From: Acidithiobacillus thiooxidans ATCC 19377
GTDB taxonomy: Bacteria; Pseudomonadota; Gammaproteobacteria; Acidithiobacillales; Acidithiobacillaceae
Reading direction: 5' to 3'
Length of the DNA stretch: 64,000 bases
NCBI RefSeq assembly: GCF_009662475.1
Contig: NZ_CP045571.1
Location: 1,362,501 to 1,426,500 of the forward strand
A model generated the notes under the pieces. It saw only the letters and a list, made by a program, of their open reading frames with translations, was not told the DNA's origin and did not search any database. This document shows, piece after piece, positions 26,366 through 35,706 of the stretch (the first letter of the stretch is position 1; the number at the start of each line of letters is the position of its first letter). Both the position numbers and the translations under genes were made by a program.

Positions 26366-27067
26366 TTACGCGTAGATCTTGCCGGGATAGATGGTGACCC
26401 GCGCCTTGTCCGTCCAGGCCTCCTGAATCTTGCCGATACTCTCGTGATCGTCCAGCGTTTCGATGATAATTCGTGCCCAGTGATCCAGATCGGCACTGCG
26501 CAGCTTGGGCAGCCGAAGAACGGTCGATGCGAGCCTGGAACCCCATCCAAACTTGGGGCCATTGAGATAAGTGAAGTAGCCCTGAGCGGCACTGTCCTCG
26601 CTGGCTTCGCGGACAATGATTTCCCCCAGGCCTTTGCTGCGCAGACGCGCATCGGAGGACAAGGGACTGGCTCCATAACAACTGACGTGAACGATTCGGC
26701 ACCCGCCGATTTTCACCGCGCTGTGGATCATGCGCCGGGGGATTTCAATATGCACTTCCTCAAAGTCCCCCCGCCTGGCGGGGGGCAGATCGATGCGGCT
26801 GCGTCGCTCCTCATGATGAATGCTCACCAGGTTGATGACCGCATCCGCCTGCGACAGCAGGGTGTCCAGCGTGTTGGCATCATATTCCCTGATCTGATGG
26901 ACATGGACATCGTTGAGTGCCGCAAATGCGGGTTTCAGTGCCCCGGCTTTCCGCGTACTCACCAGTACCCGGCGTTCTTTTTTTGCCAGCTGCTGGACCA
27001 GCTTTTGCCCGAGAAAACCGCTCCCGCCCATGACCAGCACATCGTAGGGTCTCACTTCCTGTGTCAT
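26366..27067 (-). CDS. NAD(P)-binding Rossmann (NmrA/NDUFA9-like) protein
   Basis: About 233 residues. VLVMGGSGFLGQKLVQQLAKK is the glycine-rich nucleotide site; DAVINLVSI and GCRIVHVSCYGAS follow as in atypical short-chain dehydrogenases related to the complex I subunit NDUFA9. The usual YxxxK pair is replaced by RLRSKGLGE. AAGGAG precedes the chosen ATG; an upstream ATG exists at 27087. It lies just after soeC, so a structural or redox role in the complex is possible. Confidence 0.78.
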   Translation of the reverse strand: MTQEVRPYDVLVMGGSGFLGQKLVQQLAKKERRVLVSTRKAGALKPAFAALNDVHVHQIREYDANTLDTLLSQADAVINLVSIHHEERRSRIDLPPARRGDFEEVHIEIPRRMIHSAVKIGGCRIVHVSCYGASPLSSDARLRSKGLGEIIVREASEDSAAQGYFTYLNGPKFGWGSRLASTVLRLPKLRSADLDHWARIIIETLDDHESIGKIQEAWTDKARVTIYPGKIYA

Positions 27068-27081
27068 CTGCGTAAGCTCCT

Positions 27082-28023
27082 TCAACATTGCTGCCGACCG
27101 TGATAGAGGTTCACCACATGCTGCGCCTCAATAAAGAACAGCCAGCGCTCGACACCAAATCCGGTCAGTACCAATAAAGCCGCCAGTACCGCGAGGGTGG
27201 CCACCTGCCCCCAGAGCGCGATGGCCAGCAAAGCCAGCGGCAGGATGATGGCAATGAGATACATCAGTATCTTGATGCTTTTGGCTTTGGCGGGCGGCAG
27301 CCGATGTCCAAATTCTTCCGTCAGGAAGGTACCAAAAGTGTGTCCCTGATCCAGAATCCGCACGGAAAAACGATTGAACCCGGTAGCCGTGCGAATGGTC
27401 GGTCCGCCAGGGCGACTGATCCAGAAGTAATAAATCCCCTTGAGCACGCCCGTAGCCACGAGTAGGGCCGCCGCAATACCGATCAGCACGGGGTCCGGCT
27501 GGCCCGTCGTGATCTGCTGAATCGCGGCTAACCAGGTGGCCCCTATGGCCAGTCCCATCGCGTAAAAGTTAGCGGGAACCAGTGGCGTATTCCATTGCCG
27601 CATCGTCCTGAGCACCGCATAAATCATGCCCTGACAGAAAATCGTGATCAAACCGATAAGCGCCGCCAGGTTGGCGAGAATCAATCCGATGGCGTCGTGG
27701 GTACCGCCCGTGAAGAAGACCCAGACCAGGTATAAAAAAGCAAAGGGATAGTACATCACCGCGAAAACGCCCTCGCGCGCCAGCCACGAGGTTCTCCATC
27801 GGGTAAACGCTCTCCAGGCATTTTTCGGATTCGCCAGATGGGCGGTGGATGACAGCAGCCCGATGGAAACAAAGGCCATGGAAATAATCAGCGCTATCAT
27901 GGTCTGCAGTGGATTGAGTCCACCGTCAATCTGGAAATCATTGACCAGCGCCGTCAAGGCCATGAGGCCAAAACCACCCCCTGAAAAAAGGGTCAGAAAT
28001 ATCACTGCTAATGCGGGATGCAT
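27082..28023 (-). CDS. soeC: DmsC/SoeC-type membrane anchor subunit
   Basis: 313 residues with eight hydrophobic helices. FSGGGFGLMALTAL and STAHLANPKNAWRAFTRWRTSWLAREG are the DmsC-family landmarks, and the C-terminal WLFFIEAQHVVNLYHG is typical. It should bind quinone and anchor SoeAB at the cytoplasmic face. The start lies 12 bases after the soeB stop. Confidence 0.82.
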   Translation of the reverse strand: MHPALAVIFLTLFSGGGFGLMALTALVNDFQIDGGLNPLQTMIALIISMAFVSIGLLSSTAHLANPKNAWRAFTRWRTSWLAREGVFAVMYYPFAFLYLVWVFFTGGTHDAIGLILANLAALIGLITIFCQGMIYAVLRTMRQWNTPLVPANFYAMGLAIGATWLAAIQQITTGQPDPVLIGIAAALLVATGVLKGIYYFWISRPGGPTIRTATGFNRFSVRILDQGHTFGTFLTEEFGHRLPPAKAKSIKILMYLIAIILPLALLAIALWGQVATLAVLAALLVLTGFGVERWLFFIEAQHVVNLYHGRQQC

Positions 28024-28035
28024 ATGGCTTCTCCT

Positions 28036-28728
28036 TTACCGGGTAACGGCCTGATGAATCCAGTCTTTGACCTGACGGATTCCCCGTTTTTTGAGATTTT
28101 CTATGGGAATGGGCCGGGTTGGACGGGGCGGCAGATACTTGTTACTCGGCTGATAATTCAGCTCCGGCATCAGCTCATACCCGCCTCTTTCCCGGACAGC
28201 GCGACTGACCGGGCTCTCCGGATCATCAAAATCACCAAACATGCGTGCGTGGGCCGGACAGGTCAAAACACAGGCCGGTTGTCGCTCTTCTTCCGGAATT
28301 TCCATGTCATAGATGCGATCCACGCAAAGCGTGCATTTCTTCATGGTTCCAGAGGCCCTATCCAGTTCCCGGGCTCCGTAAGGACAGGCCCAGGAACAGT
28401 AATTGCAGCCCATGCATTTATTTTGATCCACCAGGACAATCCCGTCTTCCGCTCTTTTATAGGAGGCGCCGGTCGGACAAACCGTCACACACTCCGCATT
28501 TTCACAATGCATGCAGGACATGGGAAAATTGATGGTTTTGTTGTGCGGATAATCCCCCAGCTCAAAATGCCGTATGCGGTTGAACCACACCCCGGAAGGT
28601 TCCGCGCCATAGGGGTGATAGTCGGTCAAAGCGCCCGTGGTCCCACTGGTGTTCCATTCCTTACAGGCAACCGCGCAGGCATGGCAACCTACGCATGTGT
28701 CCAAATCGATAACCAATCCTAGTCTCAT
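28036..28728 (-). CDS. soeB: Four [4Fe-4S] ferredoxin subunit (SoeB/DmsB-type)
   Basis: 230 residues with four cysteine groups: CVGCHACAVACKEWN, CMHCENAECVTVCPTGA, CMGCNYCSWACPYGA and KKCTLCVDRI...ACVLTCPAHARMFGD. This is the full set for a DmsB/NarH-type electron-transfer subunit between the molybdenum centre and the membrane anchor. GGAGG precedes the ATG, 11 bases after the soeA stop. Confidence 0.87.
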   Translation of the reverse strand: MRLGLVIDLDTCVGCHACAVACKEWNTSGTTGALTDYHPYGAEPSGVWFNRIRHFELGDYPHNKTINFPMSCMHCENAECVTVCPTGASYKRAEDGIVLVDQNKCMGCNYCSWACPYGARELDRASGTMKKCTLCVDRIYDMEIPEEERQPACVLTCPAHARMFGDFDDPESPVSRAVRERGGYELMPELNYQPSNKYLPPRPTRPIPIENLKKRGIRQVKDWIHQAVTR

Positions 28729-28739
28729 CCGAGGCCTCC

Positions 28740-31613
28740 TTAAGATTTCAGGTTGACGGGCGGGTGCGTGTGATAGCGCAAGCGATCCACCGGTCGCGGT
28801 TCATCCGCTAACGGCTTGATGGTGGGGAAGGTCGGCCAGGTGCCTTCTTCACCAGGGGCGGCCGGATAAATGCGCACCCGTAAATCATACCAGGCCGCCT
28901 GACCGGTGATCGGATCGGAGTTGGTCAAACGCCTTTCACCCGTCTTCTCCGGCAAGAGCTCTGAGATCAGATGGTTCATCAAAAATCCGCGCGTGGCTTC
29001 CGGGGCATCGGGCGAGAGTGCCCAGGCCCCGGACTGTTTGCCAATGGCATTCCAGGTCCACACCGTGTCTTCCTGACAGCCTTCGATCAGTTTGACCTGA
29101 ACCCGAATTTTACCATTATGGCTCTCCACCCATACCCAACTCTGATCGGCAATGCCGAGATGCTCGCCACGCTGGCGATTCATATACAGAAAATTCTGCG
29201 CAATGATTTGCCGCAACCAGGCATTCTGGCTATCCCAGGAATGGTACATCATCATGGGCCGTTGATTGACCGCGAAGAAGGGATATTCTTCCGCACTGAC
29301 CCGTTGTTGTTCCAGGGGTTCGTACCAGAAAGGCAGCGGATCAAAATATTTGGCCAGCCGCTCCCGGTCTGCGGGCTGTGAGGGCCGAGGCCCGTCATAG
29401 ACCCCTTCTCCGGCCAGGCGGAAACGTTGCAAGGGTTCCGAATAAATCTCGATAAACATCGGCTCGGCCTTCGGAATGTAGGCCGCTTCCACCGCAAAAT
29501 CCAGGTAGGCCTGATTGACGAACCGGAAATACCGGATATTCAGGGGCAGATGGTGTTGAAAAAAGCTTTGGTGATCGATGTAAGCTTCCCACTGACGCGG
29601 GTTGGGTTCACCGCGCAGATGCTGATCCCCATTTTTGCCCCGCCAGCCGGAAAGAAAGCCTATGCCGGGCTCTTTCTGGTAATTGACAATGAAATCCTTG
29701 TAATCCTGGTAGCGCTTATCGCCGTTTTCGTGCACAAAGGCGGGAAACTGGAGTCTTCCCGCAAGATCCACCAGCACTTCCTGCCAGGCGCGCACATCAC
29801 GATTCGTTTTGAGGATGGGGTGGCGAATCGAATCGCATACGGCATCTGTCTCAGAAATCGGACGATCCAGCATGGACAAGGTATCGTAACGCTCCAGATA
29901 GGTGGTATCGGGCAAAATCAGATCGGCAAAATTGACCATTTCCGAATGATAGGCGTCCGACACCACGATAAACGGGATGCGATACTCGCCATCCTCTGAA
30001 TCCTTTGCCACTAACATCTTCTGAATTTCTGCAGTGTTCATGCTGCTGTTCCAGGCCATATTGGCCATAAACAAAATCAGCGTATCAATGCGGTAAGGAT
30101 CATAGTTGTGGGCATTGGTAATCACCATATGCAGCAAGCCCTGAATGGAAAGGGGCGTTTCCCAGGAGAATGCCTTGTCAATCCGTTTGGGATTCCCTTG
30201 CTCATCAATCACCAGATCTTCAGGACCGGTCGGGTAGCCCAGGGGAGATGAGGAAAGCGGCTGGTTGGGCGCGCTGTGTTGCGCCGGCTTGACGGGCGGT
30301 GGCACCGGCTTCGGATAGGGCGGCTTCGCGCAAAAACCGCCGGGACAATCAATGGTGCCGAGCAGAATTTGCAGCAGATGAATGGCACGGGCCGACTGAA
30401 ACCCGTTGGAATGCGCAGAAACTCCGCGCATTGCATACATGGAGACCGGACGGCCGATGAACTTGTCGTGTTTCCGCCCCGTCCAATCCGTCCATTCACA
30501 GTCTATTTCAATGGTTTCTTCAAAAGCCACCTGGGCCATCTCCAGGGCGAGACGTTCAATGGTTTCCGCCGGCACACCGGTGATTTTGCTCACCTGTTCC
30601 GGAGCATAGGCCTCATCCAGATATTTTTCGATCAGCAAAGACATCACGGTACGAACGGTACGTCCGGCCGGGGTGACCTGTTTATCCAGCAACAATAGGG
30701 AAGGATTGGAGCCTGCTTCCATGCCATCCGCGAAATTCTGGGTACACATATCCCACACTTGTGGATGACCGGCGGCATTGCGCCAAAACAGGCCATGATC
30801 ACTACTTCCCGGTGCATCAATAATCAGAAAAGGCGCATTGGTGTAGCGGATCAGAAAATCCCAGTCGAAGAGTTCTCTTTCCAGCAGGACATGCACCATG
30901 GATAAGGCCAATAGTCCATCGGTTCCCGGTTTGATGGCTACCCACTCGTCGGCAATCGCCTGATAGCCCGTGCGTGCGGGATTGATAGCCACAAACTTGG
31001 CCCCTCTGCGTTTCAGCTTCTCCAATGCAATTTTAATGGGATTGGATGCATGATCCTCGGCGACACCCCAGAGCATGAAATACTTGGTACGATCCCAGTC
31101 GGGATCGCCAAACTCCCAAAAGGCGAAGGGCATCATGTAAAGCCCGCCGGCGGCCATATTGACTGAACAAAACCCACCATGCGCAGCCCAGTTCAACGTG
31201 CCAAACTGCTGCGCCCACATGCCTGTCAGCGCCTGCATTTGATCGCGACCGGTAAAAAAAGCCAACTTGTCCGGATTGGTGGAGCGGATATTCTGAAGAC
31301 GCGCCGTCAACATATCCAAGGCTTTTTCCCAGGAGATGGGGACGAACTCCCCCGCGCCCCGGGCCGTTCCCGGCTTGCGCAGCAACGGCTGACGAAGTTT
31401 CGCCGGGGAATTCTGCTTCATGATGCCGGCGGAACCCTTGGCACAGAGCACCCCCTGATTGGTGGGATGATTACGATTCCCCTGAATGAAGCGGACGTTG
31501 TCATTTTCAACGGTCACTTTAATGCCACAACGACAGGCACACATATAGCAGGTAGAATACTCGATCCGCTGATTTTTATGGTCTTCAAAGACCGTCACTT
31601 GATCCGTCATCAT
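28740..31613 (-). CDS. soeA: Molybdopterin oxidoreductase, SoeA-type sulfite-oxidising subunit
   Basis: 957 residues. The chain starts at MMTDQVTVFEDHKNQ with no twin-arginine signal, so the enzyme is cytoplasmic; TCYMCACRCGIKV and GVLCAKGSAGI give the N-terminal [4Fe-4S] site. Three molybdopterin domains and a C-terminal MPT-binding domain follow. In Allochromatium vinosum the cytoplasmic SoeABC of this architecture oxidises sulfite to sulfate and passes electrons to quinone. Polysulfide or thiosulfate reductases of the same superfamily are alternatives but are normally exported. Operon order soeA-soeB-soeC is complete. Confidence 0.75.
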   Translation of the reverse strand: MMTDQVTVFEDHKNQRIEYSTCYMCACRCGIKVTVENDNVRFIQGNRNHPTNQGVLCAKGSAGIMKQNSPAKLRQPLLRKPGTARGAGEFVPISWEKALDMLTARLQNIRSTNPDKLAFFTGRDQMQALTGMWAQQFGTLNWAAHGGFCSVNMAAGGLYMMPFAFWEFGDPDWDRTKYFMLWGVAEDHASNPIKIALEKLKRRGAKFVAINPARTGYQAIADEWVAIKPGTDGLLALSMVHVLLERELFDWDFLIRYTNAPFLIIDAPGSSDHGLFWRNAAGHPQVWDMCTQNFADGMEAGSNPSLLLLDKQVTPAGRTVRTVMSLLIEKYLDEAYAPEQVSKITGVPAETIERLALEMAQVAFEETIEIDCEWTDWTGRKHDKFIGRPVSMYAMRGVSAHSNGFQSARAIHLLQILLGTIDCPGGFCAKPPYPKPVPPPVKPAQHSAPNQPLSSSPLGYPTGPEDLVIDEQGNPKRIDKAFSWETPLSIQGLLHMVITNAHNYDPYRIDTLILFMANMAWNSSMNTAEIQKMLVAKDSEDGEYRIPFIVVSDAYHSEMVNFADLILPDTTYLERYDTLSMLDRPISETDAVCDSIRHPILKTNRDVRAWQEVLVDLAGRLQFPAFVHENGDKRYQDYKDFIVNYQKEPGIGFLSGWRGKNGDQHLRGEPNPRQWEAYIDHQSFFQHHLPLNIRYFRFVNQAYLDFAVEAAYIPKAEPMFIEIYSEPLQRFRLAGEGVYDGPRPSQPADRERLAKYFDPLPFWYEPLEQQRVSAEEYPFFAVNQRPMMMYHSWDSQNAWLRQIIAQNFLYMNRQRGEHLGIADQSWVWVESHNGKIRVQVKLIEGCQEDTVWTWNAIGKQSGAWALSPDAPEATRGFLMNHLISELLPEKTGERRLTNSDPITGQAAWYDLRVRIYPAAPGEEGTWPTFPTIKPLADEPRPVDRLRYHTHPPVNLKS

Positions 31614-31660
31614 CCTTTACCTCTCGCCATCATTGAAGTTCACCATAAAAGAATCCTGCC

Positions 31661-31710
31661 GCCTTTACCAATGCAGGTTTTGGATATTGATATTCATGCA
31701 GAGAATATCA
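31661..31710. repeat. 50-bp direct repeat, copy next to soeA
   Basis: Starts GCCTTTACCAATGCAG and ends GAATATCA. It aligns without gaps with 32208-32257 at about 38 of 50 positions. It contains GATATTC and GAATATC as an inverted pair and lies in the soeA leader. The two copies flank the third DUF202 gene. Confidence 0.6.
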
Positions 31711-32025
31711 GTGCGTTTGCACCTTCTGTTCCGAGCGCTCGCCGCGTTCTTCATGCACATAAGCCTGATAATGCTGAAGCTTGCCCAGATAGCGTTGCAA
31801 TCCGATTCCCCAAATTATCAAACCGGTGGCCAGGCTGACGTATCCCAGTGCCGCCCACAGTTGCGGTCCAAAAAAGCGGATAAAGGTCAGACCCGCCAGA
31901 ATCAGCGTCAAAGCCGTGCGGGTGTAGGACAAAAGAGTCCGTTCATTCGCCAGAATCGTCCGATCCACGGCAAGCCAGTCCCGTAGAATGAAATCCCGCG
32001 ATAAAAATTTCTCATAAGGTAACAA
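31708..32025 (-). CDS. DUF202 (YidH-like) membrane protein, copy 3
   Basis: 105 residues with FILRDWLAVDRTILANERTLLSYTRTALTLILAGLTF, the best match of the three to the family signature, then two helices and a charged tail (HEERGERSEQK). First gene of the minus-strand soe run. It is bracketed by the two copies of a 50-bp repeat, as if inserted or duplicated into the leader. Confidence 0.8.
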   Translation of the reverse strand: MLPYEKFLSRDFILRDWLAVDRTILANERTLLSYTRTALTLILAGLTFIRFFGPQLWAALGYVSLATGLIIWGIGLQRYLGKLQHYQAYVHEERGERSEQKVQTH

Positions 32026-32207
32026 TGCTTCTCCTTTTGCCGAATCCTATCCAATCATGCGCAAGCCATCTAAGCCCGCCCAATTAAGCCTGTCAAAGTA
32101 TCCAGTCGATTTTAAGCGTTGGAGCACTTATTCCCGTCCGTCCGGATAATTTTACTGCCCATTGGAAACGTCGGAATACCAATAACTCATTGTAGACAAA
32201 CCCATCA

Positions 32208-32257
32208 GCCTTTACCCATGCAGATTTTAGATGTCATTATTCGCTTATAGAATATCA
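32208..32257. repeat. 50-bp direct repeat, distal copy in the soe leader
   Basis: Starts GCCTTTACCCATGCAG and ends GAATATCA; see the partner at 31661. The surrounding 32026-32369 gap has no gene and is the likely promoter region of the soe run. Confidence 0.55.
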
Positions 32258-32369
32258 CAAAGACGTTCTATTCTTTGGCCATCTCTCGATAGGTACCTCA
32301 CATAACGGCTTCCAGATATTTCAAAGCGCTTCGCAGTCCGCCTCGGAATGGCCGCACTCAGTGAACATA

Positions 32370-32636
32370 TCAAGACGCTTTGTGGTGCGGATTTATTGTT
32401 GTATCGCTCTCCTTTGAAGATTTCGATGCTTTTGAGCCCGCATCTTTCGGAGTCACCGATTTCTTTTCAATCGATCTGCCCTTTTTGTATGGCTGAACCG
32501 GTTGACAATACCCGCAGTCATTCTGCTTTTGATAAGCAGTCGGAAAAGGAACACCCGTATGGGTAATAATATCTGCGTACGAGAAATTACCAAAAAGAAT
32601 AGTAATAACAGCTAACGCTACCGAACTTTTTTTCAT
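32370..32636 (-). CDS. Small exported protein, Lys/Ser-rich
   Basis: 88 residues. MKKSSVALAVITILFGNFSYA is a clean signal peptide. The mature part carries DCGYCQPVQPYKKGR, with a CGYC pair, and a lysine/serine-rich tail. GGGAG precedes the ATG by about eight bases. An open frame continues upstream but has no sense. No family recognised; the CxxC could bind metal or a redox partner. Confidence 0.6.
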   Translation of the reverse strand: MKKSSVALAVITILFGNFSYADIITHTGVPFPTAYQKQNDCGYCQPVQPYKKGRSIEKKSVTPKDAGSKASKSSKESDTTINPHHKAS

Positions 32637-32719
32637 GATTAACTCCCTCATCGTCGACATAACAAGCGCCGCACATCTGACTTTCACGTCCAACAGACGC
32701 TTATACAACCATTTACAAA

Positions 32720-33028
32720 CTAAATATTCTGCGTCAGAGCGTGGGTTAACACGCCAATAACCGCAACAACAAACAGGCCTATGAGAACGACGCCTACACC
32801 GGCAATGGGTGCCGCGTAGAAATGTAGACCAATCCAGACCCAGGAATGGGCATACCGCAAAACCAATGCACCCAATATACCCAGAATCAATAAGATGAAA
32901 AGCACATGATACCAGACACACCAACATAAAAACCCACGCCATCCGGCATGAGACATATCGCGCTGCACCGATACCGATTCTTCCCGCGCCCCCTGAATGG
33001 TTTTATGTGGTTTTTGTCCGGCACACAT
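32720..33028 (-). CDS. Small membrane protein
   Basis: 102 residues: a basic N-terminus, then two or three helices (WCVWYHVLFILLILGILGALVL, IGLHFYAAPIAGVGVVLIGLFVVAVIGVL). GAGGAAACGC precedes the ATG. It lies 83 bases upstream of the small exported protein on the same strand. No family recognised. Confidence 0.55.
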   Translation of the reverse strand: MCAGQKPHKTIQGAREESVSVQRDMSHAGWRGFLCWCVWYHVLFILLILGILGALVLRYAHSWVWIGLHFYAAPIAGVGVVLIGLFVVAVIGVLTHALTQNI

Positions 33029-33520
33029 TGCGTTTCCTCACATCTCCCTTTACTTCGTACGTTTATAAGCCCTGTCAGCGCAACGGGCCAATGATAAGAT
33101 CGAATCCTGTTATTCACATCAAGAATAATGCGGTATCACGATTTTGTGTGCGCATCGATCAACGCCAATAATACCGGCATCAGTAACGTAAAAGATGCAG
33201 TCGGATCGTTTGGGTGAAAACAGGCTACAAAGAAGAATAGGTTACCCTGAGATCTACGAGAGCAGACAAAATATTCTTCCCATGAATAAGCTGATTAGAT
33301 AATAGAATTGGCGTTCGTCTTTACAGGTTTTTATTATCCGTTGTGCGTAATAAATAGGTTTTACTCACGACACAACGAGCGGAAACATCATGAAGATATA
33401 TATGCGATATTTTCCATTTGACGCATATGGTGCGGTCTATTCTATGGCAGTGTTTTGTTACCAAAAGCGCCGTGGTGTTCGTTGAATCCTGTTCATGATC
33501 TTGGTGCGGAGGAGTACGAA
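33029..33520. other. Intergenic region, no gene seen
   Basis: AT-rich 490 bases between the divergent small membrane protein and the porin gene. It should hold both promoters. I see no ORF with a ribosome site, no RNA gene and no IS fragment in it. Confidence 0.5.
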
Positions 33521-34804
33521 ATGATGAGAAAAAATGTAATCATGCTGGCAGTTGCGGCGGCTTTTATTCTTCCCGGTGCGGCGTTCGCGTCTACGAACAA
33601 CGTGTTCGCACCGGCAAACAATAAAAACGACAGTGGCCCCATCTTATACGGATATGCCCAAATCACCGGCGGCCAGCAGTGGGGAACATCGACCAATGGA
33701 TCGCCTACAGGCCCCAATGGTTGGATTGTTGGTGCCAACCGTATTCGCCTGGGTGTCAAGGGCCAGGCTGTTCCAGGTGTCACGTACAACATTGAGGCAG
33801 GTTGGGACAATGCTGCACTCAGTGGTATCAGTGGAAATCCGTCCACGCCCAAGGGAAATCTGTTGAACAACGGCCTTGGCAATAACGGAAACGCTTCCAT
33901 CATTAATGCCTGGATGAACTATGCACCTGTGCCTTTTGCTCAGCTGAAGGTTGGCAAGTTCAAGTTACCGGTGGGTAATGAGTATGTGAGTAAGGCTGGC
34001 AACACGTTGCCTTTTGTCTTCCGAAGCATGGCTCAGTCCCTGCTTCCAGGCCGTTCTTTGGGCGCAATGATTCATGCCGATGACGTGATGGGAACGGGAG
34101 CGAGTTATGCCGTAGGTTTTGCCGATGACACTTCCCTGGACCCTTACAATGCCTATTACTCCGGCAATAATGCCGCATATTACACCGGAGGTGGTCAGGG
34201 TGGGTTCCTTAACGGCAGCGGCAACTACATAGCCTTTGCTCGTCTGGGGTACGACTTCATGGGACCCCTGCTCAAGGCTGAAGTGAGCGGATCCCGAATG
34301 AGTCTGGGCGCTGTACCGTCTGCAGGGCTTTCCAAAACTGCTGTATACACCTGGAATGCCGGGATACATGGCGGACTGATGGGAGTTCACTATGCAGCCT
34401 CCTACACTAACATGACCTCTGGACGTAGCTTTGGCGTGGGCGGTTACAGCAATAAGGGCATGCTGGCTACTGACTGGAACGTGGGCTTAGGCGTCAATCT
34501 GCATCAGATGACCTTGACGCCTTCCTGGTTGGACATTGAGCCTGCGGTACGTTTCGACTCTTTCAGTATCAACGACCACAACGGTTATGACGTCAAGATC
34601 GATAACACGACAGTGGGCCTGAACTACTTTGTCAATCCCAACAATCCACACGCTGCAGAGGTGCAGTTGAACTACATCATTCCTACGGCTCGTCAGGGCA
34701 ATTTTGGTGCCGGAACCATGGGCGGCGTGTTTGGAGCAAATGACGCGCCCATCAACGGTGCGGCCTACAACACCTTAATGTTGCAGTTCCAGGCGGGTTT
34801 CTGA
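33521..34804 (+). CDS. Outer-membrane porin
   Basis: 427 residues from the ATG preceded by GCGGAGGAG. The signal peptide ends at GAAFA near residue 23. The mature protein opens with ILYGYAQITGGQQWG, alternates short polar and aromatic strands (NRIRLGVKGQ, AWMNYAPVPFAQLKVGKFKLPVGNEY) and ends in the outer-membrane signature MLQFQAGF with C-terminal Phe. It resembles phosphate-selective-like porins. Substrate unknown. A strong terminator follows at 34908. Confidence 0.82.
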   Translation: MMRKNVIMLAVAAAFILPGAAFASTNNVFAPANNKNDSGPILYGYAQITGGQQWGTSTNGSPTGPNGWIVGANRIRLGVKGQAVPGVTYNIEAGWDNAALSGISGNPSTPKGNLLNNGLGNNGNASIINAWMNYAPVPFAQLKVGKFKLPVGNEYVSKAGNTLPFVFRSMAQSLLPGRSLGAMIHADDVMGTGASYAVGFADDTSLDPYNAYYSGNNAAYYTGGGQGGFLNGSGNYIAFARLGYDFMGPLLKAEVSGSRMSLGAVPSAGLSKTAVYTWNAGIHGGLMGVHYAASYTNMTSGRSFGVGGYSNKGMLATDWNVGLGVNLHQMTLTPSWLDIEPAVRFDSFSINDHNGYDVKIDNTTVGLNYFVNPNNPHAAEVQLNYIIPTARQGNFGAGTMGGVFGANDAPINGAAYNTLMLQFQAGF

Positions 34805-34825
34805 TCTCCTCCGCAAAAGGATGTA

Positions 34826-34934
34826 GAGGCCGGCCTGTGCGCCGGTCTCATTAATGCTATTGGCTGATAATTTCTGGTGACTTTCTCCTCCTCGTCCATG
34901 AGGGCTTAGCTCTATTTTATATAGAGCTTTTTTT
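34826..34934 (+). terminator. Porin terminator region
   Basis: Two hairpins: GAGGCCGGC (34826) pairing with GCCGGTCTC, without T-run; and AGCTCTAT (34908-34915) pairing with ATAGAGCT (34921-34928) and followed by seven T, a textbook intrinsic terminator. The rest of the 34805-35129 gap is non-coding as far as I can see. Confidence 0.8.
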
Positions 34935-35129
34935 CAGCCCATCATGGTGAATAGTTTTTTACTATTTTTAGGGGCTTCAGGAAATACATATCATACCTGG
35001 TTATGTTCCCCCAGCGGGGCCGCAAGTGGACTTTCATGAAGCCGAGATAGGTAATCGGTGCCACATTCCCGGTTCGGAAGTCATGGATAGACTTCTCCGC
35101 TTTGCAGCGCAAGGGTTTTTTCGTGGCTT

Positions 35130-35450
35130 TCATACCCTAAGAAGGGCCAAGGCAATTCCCAACAACCCTACACTCATGAATAGCCATCGCGCCCACCAGC
35201 GGATATCCAGAATAGCTGCCGATGCAACGCCCAGGAGGCCGGGCCAGTATGAAAGCCAGATACCTGAGTGACTCATCGCTTTTATCGCGGTAACCGAAAA
35301 CACCTGTGACCATTGCTGCGCTGCCATGAGGATAAGTGCCACAACCAGTAGCCATGCAGCGAGACTATGACGATGTCCATCGAGAAGAAACAAAGAGAGT
35401 CCGGCCATTGTACTGAACAGGAATGTCAAAAATAAAACCCCAAAAAACAT
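35130..35450 (-). CDS. Hypothetical four-helix membrane protein
   Basis: 106 residues from the ATG with GGAG five bases upstream; starts at 35453, 35483 and 35513 are alternatives. Four hydrophobic helices (FFGVLFLTFLFSTMAGLSLFLL, AAWLLVVALILMAAQQW, LSYWPGLLGVASAAILDI, WARWLFMSVGLLGIALALL). No family recognised. Confidence 0.5.
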   Translation of the reverse strand: MFFGVLFLTFLFSTMAGLSLFLLDGHRHSLAAWLLVVALILMAAQQWSQVFSVTAIKAMSHSGIWLSYWPGLLGVASAAILDIRWWARWLFMSVGLLGIALALLRV

Positions 35451-35584
35451 CATTTCTCCGTGAACAACCTCAACCCGAGTCATAAGCTCTATCCAATAAT
35501 AGGCCCTATCCATCTGATACTACCCGCTGTTTCGAGTGCGTCCAATAGTCGATCGTTCTTGCATTATTTCCGGAGTATCCTGTA

Positions 35585-35632
35585 CATTGCCCATGAGCGT
35601 TTTTTAGATAAACGTGGGCAATGCTTTTTTTT
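35585..35632 (+). terminator. Hairpin plus T-run upstream of a charged-protein gene
   Basis: CATTGCCCA (35585-35593) pairs perfectly with TGGGCAATG (35615-35623), followed by CTTTTTTTT. There is no plus-strand gene directly upstream, so this could end a small RNA or act as an attenuator for the gene at 35707. Confidence 0.6.
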
Positions 35633-35706
35633 GCAAAGAGGTTTCCAAAGAGGCAAAGAAGGCCAAATTATTTGAGGTATTTCACAATTTCAGGAGGCAT
35701 AAAAAC

